DNA of 64,000 bases from VRUE01 sp963737575 (GCA_963737575.1 CAVTTJ010000008.1:212594-276593), one strand, 5' to 3'; positions 25,385 to 34,681 are shown, counted from the stretch's first letter. Numbers and translations are program-made. Notes: a model not told the origin generated them from the letters alone.

Positions 25385-26894
25385 TCGACTTCATCCGCCG
25401 CAGCGGCGCGCCGCCGGTCGGCGTGTACGTGATTTTTACCCTCAGTTTCGATCTGCGTTCGCTCTGAAGCCTCCCCTTCGCCCTGCCCTTCGGCTTGACG
25501 ACCAAAGTGCTGATGAGGACGTTGGCGCGTTCCTTCACCGTCACCTTCCGAAATTTCACGCCCTTGCCGGAGAGCGCGAGGGTGCCGGCACCTGAGACGC
25601 CGACGGGAAGCGACGCTGTGCCATTCCTGTGGTCGATCCTCGGTTCGCCCAGCTTGAAGCCGGCCGAGATGACCACCGGTGCGCTGTCCCTCGAGGTCGA
25701 TCCGGCGGCGTTGGCCGCGGTGACCCGGCAGGCGTAGGTGCCGACCTCGGTGGCCGGATAGGAGCTGGTCGCGGCGTTTGATACTGGATTCCCGTTGCGG
25801 AGCCACTCGAAGGAGAGGGTGTGCGGCGCGCGGTAGAGGAACGACTCAAGCACGTCCGGCGCCCATGAGCCCTGCGTGCAGCTGAGCGTTCGCCTGTGCC
25901 GTTCGATGACCGGCGCCCTGAGCGGAAGCTTCGCCCGGGTCGTGTCGCCGGACATCGGGAATGCGCCCATGGTTGGCGCGCCGGTGTTGACGGGATCCTG
26001 CTGCAGGACCGGGTACGACGGATTGTCGACGGTGGCAACCGTCGTGTCGACGACGCCGAACGGCCCCCCCGGGTCGAAGCCGGAGAAGCCGATGATGTCG
26101 GATTGCTGCTCTGCCCAGTAGATCGTCCCCCGGAACGGATCGATCGCGATCCCTTCCGGCGGGTCGACGGGAAGCCCACGGGTGTCGACTTTGCCTCCGT
26201 TGCCGCCGTCCGCACTGGCGAACCCGATCGAGTTGCGGTTGGCCCAGTACACCCGGTTGGTAAGCGGGTCGATCGCGATCCCCTCCGGCATGTCGACTTC
26301 GGCCCCGGTCAGGTCGAGCGAGCCGCCTTCGCCGGTTCCGTCGAGGTTGGCGAAGGCGATCGGGTGGGTGCTGTCCTCGAAGTTCGCCCAGTAGATGCGG
26401 TTCTGCGTCGGATAGACGGCGAGGCCAACCGGTGTTTCGACGACCGCCCCGGTCGTGTCGAGTTCGCCTCCCCCCGAGCCGTCGAGGGCTGCGAAATAGA
26501 CTGCGTTTTCGGTGAAATTCACCCAGTAGATTCGGCCGAGGCCCGGGTCGATCGCCAGGCCGATCGGATCTTCGACGGGGGCGGGGGCGGTGTTGAGGAC
26601 GCCTCCACCGGGGCCGTCGAGGTTCGCATACCGGATCGAGTAGGCCATCCCGTTGTGGTCGGCCCAGTAGATCTTGCCTGCGGCGGAGTCGATCGCCAGT
26701 CCCGCCGGGTGGTTGACGCTGACCCCGGTGATCGGAATCTCGGCGCTGTCTCCACCGGCGACGTTGGCGTGGGAGATGCTGTTGTCCCCTTCGTTCCCCC
26801 AATAGATCTGGTCGCCGGCGCTCGCCGAGGCCGCGGTCAGCCCGACGACCGTCATTGCGAGGCAGGCGCAGCAGACCCAACGTAGGGCGTTCAT
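25359..26894 (-). CDS. Secreted YWTD-type beta-propeller with Ig-like tail
   Basis: The 511-residue protein has a signal peptide (CCACLAMTVVGLTAASASA). Six propeller-like repeats of about 42-48 residues follow, each with the core GLAIDP-x-IYWAN, as in LDL-receptor YWTD/NHL-type blades. After about residue 320 come an Ig-like module (TLSCTQGSWAPD, FEWLRNGNPVSNA, GTYACRVTAANAAG) and a basic beta-rich end. It is probably anchored at or released from the surface; the ligand is unknown. It is a tandem paralogue of the gene at 26908. Confidence 0.85.
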   Translation of the reverse strand: MNALRWVCCACLAMTVVGLTAASASAGDQIYWGNEGDNSISHANVAGGDSAEIPITGVSVNHPAGLAIDSAAGKIYWADHNGMAYSIRYANLDGPGGGVLNTAPAPVEDPIGLAIDPGLGRIYWVNFTENAVYFAALDGSGGGELDTTGAVVETPVGLAVYPTQNRIYWANFEDSTHPIAFANLDGTGEGGSLDLTGAEVDMPEGIAIDPLTNRVYWANRNSIGFASADGGNGGKVDTRGLPVDPPEGIAIDPFRGTIYWAEQQSDIIGFSGFDPGGPFGVVDTTVATVDNPSYPVLQQDPVNTGAPTMGAFPMSGDTTRAKLPLRAPVIERHRRTLSCTQGSWAPDVLESFLYRAPHTLSFEWLRNGNPVSNAATSSYPATEVGTYACRVTAANAAGSTSRDSAPVVISAGFKLGEPRIDHRNGTASLPVGVSGAGTLALSGKGVKFRKVTVKERANVLISTLVVKPKGRAKGRLQSERRSKLRVKITYTPTGGAPLRRMKSITLRLAAG

Positions 26895-26907
26895 CGCACC
26901 CGTTGTA

Positions 26908-28440
26908 TCAGTGCTTGAGGCGCAGGGTGATCGACTTCGTCGCCAGGAGTGGGCTGCCGTTGGTCGGGGTGAATTCGATTCTCGCCTTCGCCTTCAGCCT
27001 CCCCTTCTTCTTCAGCCCCTTCAGCGACTTGCCCTTCGCCTTCACGACTATCGTCCCGGAAAGGGGAGCCGAGCCCCCGGAGGGCGATTGCAGTATCCGC
27101 GATTTGAAGGCCCTGCCCGAGAATGCGATGACGCCTGAGCCCGATGTCGCGACCGGGACTTTCGCGGTGCCCTTCTTTCTGTCCACGGTGGTTTTGCCGA
27201 GGGCGAAATTAGCCTGGATGTTGGCGGGAGCGCTGTCCTGGGCGGTCGGCCCGGCGCCGTTCGTCGCCGTGACGCGGCACGCGTAGTCACCGACTTCGGT
27301 CGCCGCGTATGAGCTCGCCGTGGCCCCTGGGATCGGCCTTTCGTTGCGAAGCCACTGGTACGAGAAGGACTGCGGCGCGCGGTAGAGGGACGCTTCGTTG
27401 AGATCGGATGCCCATGTCCCCTTGGTGCACTCGAATGTCTCGGCCTGGCTTTCGACGAAGGGCGGCGCGCCTTTGCCGGAGCTCGCAGGGACCGCAACTA
27501 ACTTCGGCGCCCTGCTGATCGCCGGTGCCGCCGTGTTCACGGGCGTTTTCAGGAGTACCGGGAACGCGGGATAGCTCGGTTCGATGCCGGTGGTGTCGAT
27601 CGCGCCCTGTCCTTCGCCGGTGAGGCTCGAGAAGCCGACCAGTTTCTCGGTGTGGCTGGCCCAGTAGACGCGATTGGCGGCGGCATCCAGCGCCAGTCCC
27701 TCGGGCTCGATCCCGGCCAGTTCGAAGCCCCCGCCTTCGCCGCCGGCGAGACTGGCGCTGCCGATCGATTCAGTGGCCGAGTTGCCCCAGTAGATCCGAT
27801 GCGCGGCGCCGTCGATCGCCAGCCCGATCGGGGAATCGTCCGACGTCACGTCGGTGTCGAGGTCATCACCACCCGACCCGTCCAGGTTCGCGTAGGAGAT
27901 CGAGTCGCTGGTGTCGAAGTCGTTCGTCCAGTAGAGGCGGCCGCCGGCGGGGTCGATCGCGACGCTGAACGGTTCGGAGACCGTCGCTCCGGCCGTATTC
28001 AGATCGCCGCCGCCGGATCCGTTCAGGTTGGCGTAGGAGATCGTGTCGGCCGGAGGCCCGGCGCCCGATTCCGAATTTGCCCAGTAGATCCGGCGCGCGG
28101 CGGGATCGATCGCCAGGCCCGAGGGGCCGGCGACGGTGGCGCCTTCTGTGTTGAGCAGGGCGGCGCCGCTGCCATCGAGGTTGGCGACCCCGATCGAGTC
28201 GGTGTTCCAGTTCGTCCAGTAGAGCTTGCCTTCGGCCGGGTCGAGGGCCATTCCATACGGGCCCTCGATCAGGTCGGCGGGGATCGGTAAGTCGGTGCCG
28301 CCGCCGCCGCCGATACCGGCATGGGAGATCGCCCCCCTGTCGTAGTCGACCCAGTAGACGCTGTCGGCGGCGACTGCGCGAGGGGCCGCAACCGAGAGGA
28401 GCGCGATCGCGAGGCCGATAGACGAGATCCAACGGGTCAT
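26908..28440 (-). CDS. Secreted YWTD-type beta-propeller with Ig-like tail, paralogue
   Basis: The 510-residue protein has the same architecture as its downstream neighbour. It has a signal peptide (IGLAIALLSVAAPRAVA), six blades with the core GLAIDPAARRIYWAN or similar, then TFECTKGTWASD, YQWLRNERPIPG and DYACRVTATNGAG and a Lys-rich C-terminus. The 13-bp gap to the next copy suggests a tandem duplication. The start ATG is 28440. Confidence 0.85.
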   Translation of the reverse strand: MTRWISSIGLAIALLSVAAPRAVAADSVYWVDYDRGAISHAGIGGGGGTDLPIPADLIEGPYGMALDPAEGKLYWTNWNTDSIGVANLDGSGAALLNTEGATVAGPSGLAIDPAARRIYWANSESGAGPPADTISYANLNGSGGGDLNTAGATVSEPFSVAIDPAGGRLYWTNDFDTSDSISYANLDGSGGDDLDTDVTSDDSPIGLAIDGAAHRIYWGNSATESIGSASLAGGEGGGFELAGIEPEGLALDAAANRVYWASHTEKLVGFSSLTGEGQGAIDTTGIEPSYPAFPVLLKTPVNTAAPAISRAPKLVAVPASSGKGAPPFVESQAETFECTKGTWASDLNEASLYRAPQSFSYQWLRNERPIPGATASSYAATEVGDYACRVTATNGAGPTAQDSAPANIQANFALGKTTVDRKKGTAKVPVATSGSGVIAFSGRAFKSRILQSPSGGSAPLSGTIVVKAKGKSLKGLKKKGRLKAKARIEFTPTNGSPLLATKSITLRLKH

Positions 28441-28479
28441 CCGCGTCGAATCTAATCAAAACCAGGTAGTGCCGATCGG

Positions 28480-29667
28480 CTATCCGTCCACTGCCGAGAG
28501 CAGCCGGGGGGCCGGCGCGTAGGCGTCGCCGAGGCGCTGCCTGAGGTCCTCGAGCAGGGCGACGGCGGCGCCGGCCCCGATCAGCTCCGAGAACCCGACC
28601 GGGCCGAGTGGCCAGTTGAAGCCGAGCTTCATGGCGGTGTCCATGTCCTCCGGCGCTCCGACCTCCTCTTCGAGGGCGAAGGCGGTCTCATTGGCGATCT
28701 GGGCGACGAGGCGGGGAAGGACCTCGCCGGCGGCGGGATCGATGCGCGCCAGGTCTCCCGGGTCCAGTGTCGGCGCCCTGACGCCTGGGTCCGGGTCCTC
28801 GGCCCGGTGGCGGCCGTCGCCGTAGCGGTAGAAGCCCTCGCCGCTCTTGCGGCCGAGGCGCCCCGATTCCACCATCTCCGCCTGGATCGCGCTCGGCCGC
28901 CAGCGCTCGGGGTGGCCGCCCTGCTCGTAGAAGGAGCGGGCGACGCTGAGGTTGACGTCGAGGCCGATCAGGTCGATCAGCTCGAACGGGCCCATCCGGA
29001 AGCCGCCGGCGAGGCGGCAGACGCGGTCGATCGTCTCGGCGTCGGCGACTCCGTCGGCGAGCATCCGCAGCGACTCGAGCGAGAACGGGCGGGCGAGCCG
29101 ATTGGCGATGAAGCCGGGGGTGTCCTTGGCGCTGATCGGGGTCCGCCGCATCCGCTCGACGACCGCGCCCGCGGCGGCGAGCGCGTCAGCGGAGGAGGCG
29201 TCGGTCGCCACCACCTCGACCAGCTGCATCCGAGTCGGTGGATTGAAGAAGTGCATGCCGATGACCCGCTCCGGCGCGGGGGTCCTGGCAGCGATGTCGG
29301 TGACTCGCAGCGAGGAGGTGTTCGAGGCGAGGATCGCCTCCGGGCCGCAGGCCTCGGCGAGCTCGGCGAACAGCCCCTGCTTCAGGTCGAGGCGCTCGGG
29401 CGCCGCCTCGACGATGAGGTCGCAGCCGGCGAGGCCCTCGACCCCCTCGACCGTGGTGAGCAGGCCACCCGCCTGCTCGGCCTCGTCCTCGCTCCATCCC
29501 CTTCCCGCGCCCTTCGCCAATCCCGCGGCCGCGATCTCACCCGCTCGCCCGAGGACCTCGGGGTCGGGGTCCTGGATCCGGGTCGGGTACCCGCCGAGGC
29601 ACGCCATCGCGGCGATCCCGCTCCCCATCGTGCCGGCACCGACGACGCCGACGGTCTCGATGTTCAC
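28480..29667 (-). CDS. 3-hydroxyacyl-CoA dehydrogenase
   Basis: The 395-residue enzyme has the NAD-binding GVVGAGTMGSGIA at the N-terminus, the catalytic region GMHFFNPPTRMQLVEVV and two C-terminal 3HCDH domains (first KDTPGFIANRLARPF to about residue 285, second from EVLPRLVAQIANETAFAL). The extra C-terminal repeat makes it longer than the about 285-residue single-domain type. It oxidises L-3-hydroxyacyl-CoA in beta-oxidation or a related degradation route. It overlaps the enoyl-CoA hydratase gene by 4 nt. Confidence 0.93.
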   Translation of the reverse strand: MNIETVGVVGAGTMGSGIAAMACLGGYPTRIQDPDPEVLGRAGEIAAAGLAKGAGRGWSEDEAEQAGGLLTTVEGVEGLAGCDLIVEAAPERLDLKQGLFAELAEACGPEAILASNTSSLRVTDIAARTPAPERVIGMHFFNPPTRMQLVEVVATDASSADALAAAGAVVERMRRTPISAKDTPGFIANRLARPFSLESLRMLADGVADAETIDRVCRLAGGFRMGPFELIDLIGLDVNLSVARSFYEQGGHPERWRPSAIQAEMVESGRLGRKSGEGFYRYGDGRHRAEDPDPGVRAPTLDPGDLARIDPAAGEVLPRLVAQIANETAFALEEEVGAPEDMDTAMKLGFNWPLGPVGFSELIGAGAAVALLEDLRQRLGDAYAPAPRLLSAVDG

Positions 29668-30437
29668 AGTCCCCGGTACTTCGGCTCCCGCTTCTCGAGG
29701 AAGGCCCGCATCCCCTCGACCCGATCCTCGGTCGCCATCGCCAGCTCGTATAGCCGGCGCTCGTTCTCGATCCCGGCCGAGAGCGCGGTCTCCTCGGCGG
29801 TGAGAACCGCCTGCTTCGCGAGCCGCACGGCGATCGGCGGCCGCTCGGCGACTGTGCGGGCAAGCTCGTGCGCCTCCTCCAGCCAGCTCTCCTTGTCCAC
29901 GACCCGGTTCACGAGCCCCATCCGCTGCGCCGTCGCGGCGTCGAAGCGGCGGCCGGTGAGGACGTACTCCATCGCCAGCTGCTTGCCGACCGTGCGGGCG
30001 ATCCGCTGCGTCCCGCCGCCGCCGGGGATGATCCCGAGCATGATCTCGGGCTGGCCGAAGAGGGCGCCCTCGGCGGCGACGATCATGTCGCAGGCGAGGG
30101 CGAGCTCGCAGCCGCCGCCCAGCGCGTAACCGGAGACGGCGGCGACGAGCGGGGTCTTGATCGCCGCCACCCGGCGCCAGAACGAGGCCGCCGGGTGGCG
30201 CAGCGCCTCGGCGAAGGTCCGCTCGCTCATCGCCCTGATGTCGGCACCGGCGGCGAAGACGTCCTCGGAGCCGGCGATGACGACGCAGCGGACCTCGGGG
30301 TCGGGGTCGATCCGCTCGAGCTCGGAGGCGATCTCCTCCATCATCTCCGGCGAGAGGGCGTTGCGCGCCTCGGGCCGGTCGAGTTGCAGCAGGGTGACGC
30401 CGAACTCGTCGGTCGAGAGCTCGATCAGGTCACTCAT
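29664..30437 (-). CDS. Enoyl-CoA hydratase
   Basis: The 257-residue crotonase-fold protein has the oxyanion-hole parts AAGADIRAM and ALGGGCELALACDM and both catalytic Glu positions (GGCELA and FGQPEIMLGIIPGGGGTQR). It hydrates trans-2-enoyl-CoA. It is coupled to the acyl-CoA dehydrogenase (8-nt overlap) and to the dehydrogenase downstream (4-nt overlap), so three consecutive beta-oxidation steps share one transcript. Confidence 0.94.
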   Translation of the reverse strand: MSDLIELSTDEFGVTLLQLDRPEARNALSPEMMEEIASELERIDPDPEVRCVVIAGSEDVFAAGADIRAMSERTFAEALRHPAASFWRRVAAIKTPLVAAVSGYALGGGCELALACDMIVAAEGALFGQPEIMLGIIPGGGGTQRIARTVGKQLAMEYVLTGRRFDAATAQRMGLVNRVVDKESWLEEAHELARTVAERPPIAVRLAKQAVLTAEETALSAGIENERRLYELAMATEDRVEGMRAFLEKREPKYRGL

Positions 30438-31602
30438 CGGTGCTCATCGGAGTCATGGCGTTGATTCCCGTCGCCGCGCGGCCGATGATCAGCTTCTGGA
30501 TCTGCGAGGTCCCCTCGTACAGGGTCGTCACCCGGGCGTCGCGCAGGTAGCGCTCGACCGGGTAGTCATCGACGTAGCCCGAGCCGCCGTGGACCTGGAT
30601 CGCGAGGTTCGCGCACTCGACCGCGGACTCGGTCGCGTGCAGCTTCGCCATCGAGGTCTCGACCGTGTTCGGCTTGCCTTCGTCCTTCAGAACTCCGGCA
30701 CGGAGGACCAGCATCCGCGATGCGTCGCGCTTCAACATCATGTCGGCGATCATCTCCTGGACCAGCTGGAAGCGAGCCAGCGGAACCCCGAACTGCTTGC
30801 GCTCGGTGGCGTAGGCGACAGAGGCTTCGACGCAGCCGTCGCAGATCCCGACGCAGCCGGCGGCGACGCTGTAGCGGCCGTTGTCGAGGGCGCTCATCGC
30901 GACCTTGAACCCGTCGCCGATCTCACCCAGCATCGCGTCGTCCGGGACCTCGACCTCGTCGAGCGAGATCTCGGCCGTGTCGGACGATCGCAGCCCGAGC
31001 TTGCCGTGGATCTCCTGGGTCGAAAATCCCCGGCTCTCGGTCGGGACCAGGAAGCAGGCGAGGCCGCGGTGTTTCAGCGAGGGGTCGGTCTGGGCGAAGA
31101 TCAGCGCGACCTCGGAGACGTTGCCGAGCGAGATCCACATCTTCTGGCCGCTGATCGACCAGCCCGACTCGGTCTTCGTCGCCCTCGTCCGCAGGTTTGC
31201 GGCGTCGGAGCCGGTGTCGGGCTCGGTCAGCCCGAAGCACCCGAGCGCCTCGCCCGAGCAGAGCCGCGGCAGCCAGCGCTGCTTCTGCTCCTCGCTGCCC
31301 CAGCGCTCGATCGAGCCGGCGACCAGCGAGGTCTGGACCGAGACGACGGTGCGGGCGGATGAGTCGGCGCGGCCGACCTGCTCGACGATCAGCCCGTAGC
31401 CGATGTAATCGAGGCCGCGGCCGCCGTATTTTTCGGCGACCGGCGCTCCGAGGTAGCCGACCTCGCCGAGCTTGCTCGCCAGCTCGCGGTCGAAGCGGGC
31501 GGCGCGGTCGTTCTCGCGGACCCGTGGGGTGATCTCGCGATCGGCGAACTCACGCGCCGTTTCGGAGATCAGTCGCTGCTCGTCGCTCAGCTGGAAGTCC
31601 AT
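30430..31602 (-). CDS. Acyl-CoA dehydrogenase
   Basis: The 390-residue flavoenzyme has the family signatures GCFGLTEPDTGSDAANLRT (FAD/substrate loop), ERKQFGVPLARFQLVQEMIADM and the catalytic Glu region RVTTLYEGTSQIQKLIIGR. It makes the trans-2 double bond of acyl-CoA, passing electrons to ETF. First gene of the beta-oxidation operon; the start ATG is 31602. Chain-length preference cannot be read. Confidence 0.95.
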   Translation of the reverse strand: MDFQLSDEQRLISETAREFADREITPRVRENDRAARFDRELASKLGEVGYLGAPVAEKYGGRGLDYIGYGLIVEQVGRADSSARTVVSVQTSLVAGSIERWGSEEQKQRWLPRLCSGEALGCFGLTEPDTGSDAANLRTRATKTESGWSISGQKMWISLGNVSEVALIFAQTDPSLKHRGLACFLVPTESRGFSTQEIHGKLGLRSSDTAEISLDEVEVPDDAMLGEIGDGFKVAMSALDNGRYSVAAGCVGICDGCVEASVAYATERKQFGVPLARFQLVQEMIADMMLKRDASRMLVLRAGVLKDEGKPNTVETSMAKLHATESAVECANLAIQVHGGSGYVDDYPVERYLRDARVTTLYEGTSQIQKLIIGRAATGINAMTPMSTDE

Positions 31603-31636
31603 CTCACCTCTGCTCTTTCGTCGTCGTGTGGATCGG

Positions 31637-32419
31637 TCAGAGCTCCCTGCCGAGAGTCTCCTGAAATGCCTGTTCGGCCTCGCGCGTGCGCGTGCCGGGG
31701 GCGGCGGCGAGCTCGGTGCCGTCGATCGCCGCCACCGCCTGGATCTCGCGCGTGGTCGAAGCGAGGAATGCCTCCCGCGCCGCGCGGAGGTCAGCCACCG
31801 GCCAGGCGCCCTCCTCGACCTCGAGGGCCCTGATCAGGCGGTCGCGGGTGATCGACTCGAGGACGCCGTTGTCGAGGGCCGGGGTCCGGAGGCCGCCCTG
31901 CGGCGAGACCCAGAAGATCGAGGAGGTCGGTGGCTCGAGCACGGTGCCGTCGGGCTGGACGAGCACGGCCTCGTCGGCGCCCTGGGCCTGCGCGAGCCGG
32001 GTCGCCTGCATGTTGGCCGCGTAGGAGAGCGACTTGACCCCATTGAGGATCACGGTCGGGCAGTAGGTAACGGTTGCGATCCGGACCGTGTCGGGGTGCT
32101 CGGGGATCGTCTCTGTCGCGGCGATCCGGCGCCCGCCGCGGGTGACGATCAGCCGCAGCTGGCCGTCGATCTCGCCGGCCTCCGCCAGCAGGGCCGCGAT
32201 CTCCCGCTCGAGGGCGGCGCGGTCGAACTCGAGCTCGATCGCCGCCGTCGAGCGCTCGAGCCGGTCGAGGTGATCGCCGAGGGCGAACGGACGGCCCTGG
32301 TAGAGGCGGATCACCTCGAAGGCGCCGTCGCCGCGGTAGAGCCCGTCGTCGCGGAGCGGGACCGTCGCCTCGGCCGTTGCCGAAATCCTCCCGTCGACGC
32401 TTGCGAGTTCAGTCGCCAT
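31637..32419 (-). CDS. Class IV aminotransferase (BCAT/ADC-lyase fold)
   Basis: The 260-residue PLP enzyme has the fold-type IV landmarks RDDGLYRGDGAFEVIRLY, the PLP Lys in NGVKSLSYAANMQATRLA, GADEAVLVQPDGTVLEPPTSSIFWV and a C-terminal STTREIQAVAAIDG. Branched-chain aminotransferases, D-amino-acid transaminases and aminodeoxychorismate lyases share these and are not easily separated. Length and spacing fit any of the three. It follows the inverted repeat at 32458-32494. Confidence 0.88.
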   Translation of the reverse strand: MATELASVDGRISATAEATVPLRDDGLYRGDGAFEVIRLYQGRPFALGDHLDRLERSTAAIELEFDRAALEREIAALLAEAGEIDGQLRLIVTRGGRRIAATETIPEHPDTVRIATVTYCPTVILNGVKSLSYAANMQATRLAQAQGADEAVLVQPDGTVLEPPTSSIFWVSPQGGLRTPALDNGVLESITRDRLIRALEVEEGAWPVADLRAAREAFLASTTREIQAVAAIDGTELAAAPGTRTREAEQAFQETLGREL

Positions 32420-32457
32420 CGCCGGGCGAGGCTACCGGTTCGAAGTGCCGCGACCTG

Positions 32458-32494
32458 CCTGCAGTTGACCACCGCATCGGTGGTCATCTGCAGG
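32458..32494. promoter_or_regulatory. Near-perfect 17-bp inverted repeat
   Basis: The arms CCTGCAGTTGACCACCG and CGGTGGTCATCTGCAGG match at 16 of 17 positions around a CAT centre. It lies in the 119-bp gap after the thiolase stop and before the class IV aminotransferase start (both minus strand). There is no T-run on either side, so it is either an operator or a factor-dependent terminator hairpin. Confidence 0.55.
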
Positions 32495-32538
32495 GACCCC
32501 CGCGATGACACCGCCATCCCGGGTGGGCGGCGGCTGGT

Positions 32539-33738
32539 TCAAACCGCCTCGAAGACCGTCGCCAGCCCCTGGCCGACGCCGACGCACATCGTCGCGATCC
32601 CGTAGCGGCCGCCGCGGCGGCGGAGCTCGTGCAGGAGTGTGGTGGTGAGTCGGGCGCCTGTGCAGCCGAGCGGGTGGCCGAGCGCGATCGCGCCGCCATT
32701 GACGTTGAGGCGCTCCTCGTCGATCCCGAGCTCGCCGACGCAGGCGAGAACCTGTGAGGCGAAGGCCTCGTTCAGCTCGATCAGGTCGATCTGGCCGAGC
32801 TCGAGGCCGGCGGCGGCGAGCGCGCGAGGGATCGCCTCGACCGGGCCGATTCCCATGTAGGCGGGGTCGACCCCGGCGACGCCGGTGGCGAGGACCCGGG
32901 CCAGCGGCTCGGCGCCGAGCTTCTCGACGCCGGCCTCGGAGGCGATCAGGGTGCAGGCGGCGCCGTCGTTGAGGGTCGATGCGTTGCCGGCGGTCACGGT
33001 CCCGCCCTCGCGGAAGACGGGCCGGAGCTTCGCCATCCGCTCCAGCGACGCGTCGGGCCGCGGCCCCTCGTCGGTCCCGACCACCACCGTCTCACGACCG
33101 TGTGGCGCCTCGATCGGCGCGATCTCGGCCGCGAACGCGCCGCGCTCGGCGGCGGCGACCGCGCGCTGGTGGCTGCGCAGCGCGAAAGCGTCCTGTGCCT
33201 CGCGCGAGATCCCGTAGCGCTCGGCGACGTTCTCGGCGGTCTCGCCCATCGACTCGGTCGAGACCCCGCGCTCGGCCATCCGCGGATTGACGAGGCGCCA
33301 GCCGAGCGTCGTGTCGTGCATCGTCTGCTCGCCGCGGGGCAGGCCCCGGTCGGGCTTGGAGACGACCCACGGCGCCCGGCTCATCGACTCGACGCCGCCG
33401 GCGAGGTAGAACTCGCCCTCGTCGAGCTTCGTCGCGCGGGCGGCCGAGTTGACCGCCTCGAGCCCCGACGCGCAGAGGCGGTTGACGGTCGCTCCCGGGA
33501 CCCTGTGGGGCAGGCCGGCGAGCAGGGCGGCCATCCGCGCGACGTCGCGATTGTCCTCGCCGCTCTGGTTGGCGGCGCCGAAGTAGACGTCGGTGATCCG
33601 CTCGGGGTCGACGCCCGTGCGCTCGACCACCGCCCCGATCGCGTGGGCGGCGAGGTCGTCGGGACGAACGCCCGACAGCCCCCCTCGGTAGGAGCCCATC
33701 GGAGTGCGGACCGCGTCGACGACAAATGCCTCGGACAT
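32539..33738 (-). CDS. Acetyl-CoA acyltransferase (thiolase)
   Basis: The 399-residue enzyme starts at ATG 33738 (MSEAFVVDAVRTPMGSYRGG). It has the acyl-accepting Cys in TVNRLCASGLEAV, the His in GGAIALGHPLGCTG and the proton-transfer Cys in IATMCVGVGQG. It cleaves 3-ketoacyl-CoA, the last beta-oxidation step, fitting the three preceding enzymes, though it is separated from them by the aminotransferase. The longer frame upstream of 33738 is antisense to the next genes. Confidence 0.95.
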   Translation of the reverse strand: MSEAFVVDAVRTPMGSYRGGLSGVRPDDLAAHAIGAVVERTGVDPERITDVYFGAANQSGEDNRDVARMAALLAGLPHRVPGATVNRLCASGLEAVNSAARATKLDEGEFYLAGGVESMSRAPWVVSKPDRGLPRGEQTMHDTTLGWRLVNPRMAERGVSTESMGETAENVAERYGISREAQDAFALRSHQRAVAAAERGAFAAEIAPIEAPHGRETVVVGTDEGPRPDASLERMAKLRPVFREGGTVTAGNASTLNDGAACTLIASEAGVEKLGAEPLARVLATGVAGVDPAYMGIGPVEAIPRALAAAGLELGQIDLIELNEAFASQVLACVGELGIDEERLNVNGGAIALGHPLGCTGARLTTTLLHELRRRGGRYGIATMCVGVGQGLATVFEAV

Positions 33739-33787
33739 CGCGCGGAACCGTATCCTGGTTGCGAGCAAAGCACGAAAGGTGTGTGAA

Positions 33788-34081
33788 ATGGGTTTCGTCC
33801 TTGGCACGGTCGCCCTGCTGCTGGCGCTGGCCTTCATCCTGGCGTGGGTCGCACACGTCAGCCAGCGCCGCGACGTCGAACTCGTCGACTGGAAGCCGAC
33901 CCGGTCGCCCGAGCTCGAGGCGCAGAACGAGATCGACGACGTCCGCCAGATGGTCGAGGCGCAGAACGAGATGCGCCGCCGCCGCGGCGCCTCCGATCTC
34001 GACGAGGGACGGTTGCGCTCCGAGGTCGAGGAGGAAGAGATCGAGCGGCTGCGCCGCGGCGACCCCTTCCGGCCCGACTGA
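33788..34081 (+). CDS. Small membrane protein with charged tail
   Basis: The 97-residue protein has one N-terminal TM helix (GFVLGTVALLLALAFILAWVAHV). A highly charged, probably helical cytoplasmic region follows, with repeated EAQNEIDDVRQMVEAQNEM and a coiled-coil look. I chose ATG 33788; the upstream in-frame part would overlap the divergent thiolase. No family is recognised. Confidence 0.65.
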   Translation: MGFVLGTVALLLALAFILAWVAHVSQRRDVELVDWKPTRSPELEAQNEIDDVRQMVEAQNEMRRRRGASDLDEGRLRSEVEEEEIERLRRGDPFRPD

Positions 34082-34087
34082 GACACG

Positions 34088-34588
34088 GTGGCGCGGGCGC
34101 TTATCGTCGGCTGCGGCTGCCGCGGGCGCCTGCTCGGGGAGCGTCTGATGTCCGCGGGCTGGGCCGTCCGCGGGACCAGCCGCACCGAGGATGGGCTCGC
34201 TCCGATCCGCGCCACCGGGATCGAGCCGGCGATCGCCGACCCGCTCTGGCCCGAGACGGTCCTCGACCTGGTCGGCGACGTCGCCCTCCTCGTCTGGGCC
34301 CTCGGCTCGGCGCGCCCCGACGGCGCCGACGGAGAGGGGGAGGTGAGGGAGCTCCACGGCGAGCGGCTCGAGCGCACGCTGGAGCGTCTCGTCGAAACCC
34401 CGGTCCGCGGGTTCCTCTACGAGGGGGCGGGCTCGGTCGACGCCGAGGCGCTTGCCGTCGGGAGGCGGGCGGTCGAGAGCGCGGCGGCGAGGTGGCGGAT
34501 CCCGGCAGAGACGATCGAGGCCGATCCCGTCGAGCATGACCCCTGGGCGTCCGCGATGGCCGCTGCCGCGGCCCGGCTGGTGGCCTGA
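34088..34588 (+). CDS. Short Rossmann-fold protein (epimerase-like)
   Basis: The 166-residue protein begins ARALIVGCGCRGRLLGERL, a Gly-rich dinucleotide loop, and continues like the N-terminal part of extended SDR proteins (GWAVRGTSRTEDGLAP, FLYEGAGSVDAE). The usual C-terminal substrate domain and the YxxxK pair are missing, so it is either a truncated epimerase/reductase or a small regulatory derivative. The start is GTG 34088, 6 bp after the preceding gene. Confidence 0.6.
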   Translation: MARALIVGCGCRGRLLGERLMSAGWAVRGTSRTEDGLAPIRATGIEPAIADPLWPETVLDLVGDVALLVWALGSARPDGADGEGEVRELHGERLERTLERLVETPVRGFLYEGAGSVDAEALAVGRRAVESAAARWRIPAETIEADPVEHDPWASAMAAAAARLVA

Positions 34589-34615
34589 GGGTCCGCGCCG
34601 ACGAGGTCAAAGGTC

Positions 34616-34635
34616 TAAACTCGGATAGGAATTTA
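34616..34635. promoter_or_regulatory. Imperfect palindrome upstream of the peroxiredoxin gene
   Basis: The 20-bp sequence TAAACTCGGATAGGAATTTA has matching outer arms (TAAA and TTTA) and partly matching inner bases. It is the only AT-rich patch in the 93-bp gap before the peroxiredoxin gene. Its form recalls Rrf2-type regulator sites, but the match is too weak to name a regulator. Confidence 0.3.
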
Positions 34636-34681
34636 GGTGAATCGCACATAGCGCATCCGCACCCGAAAGAAGGAGCGATCG

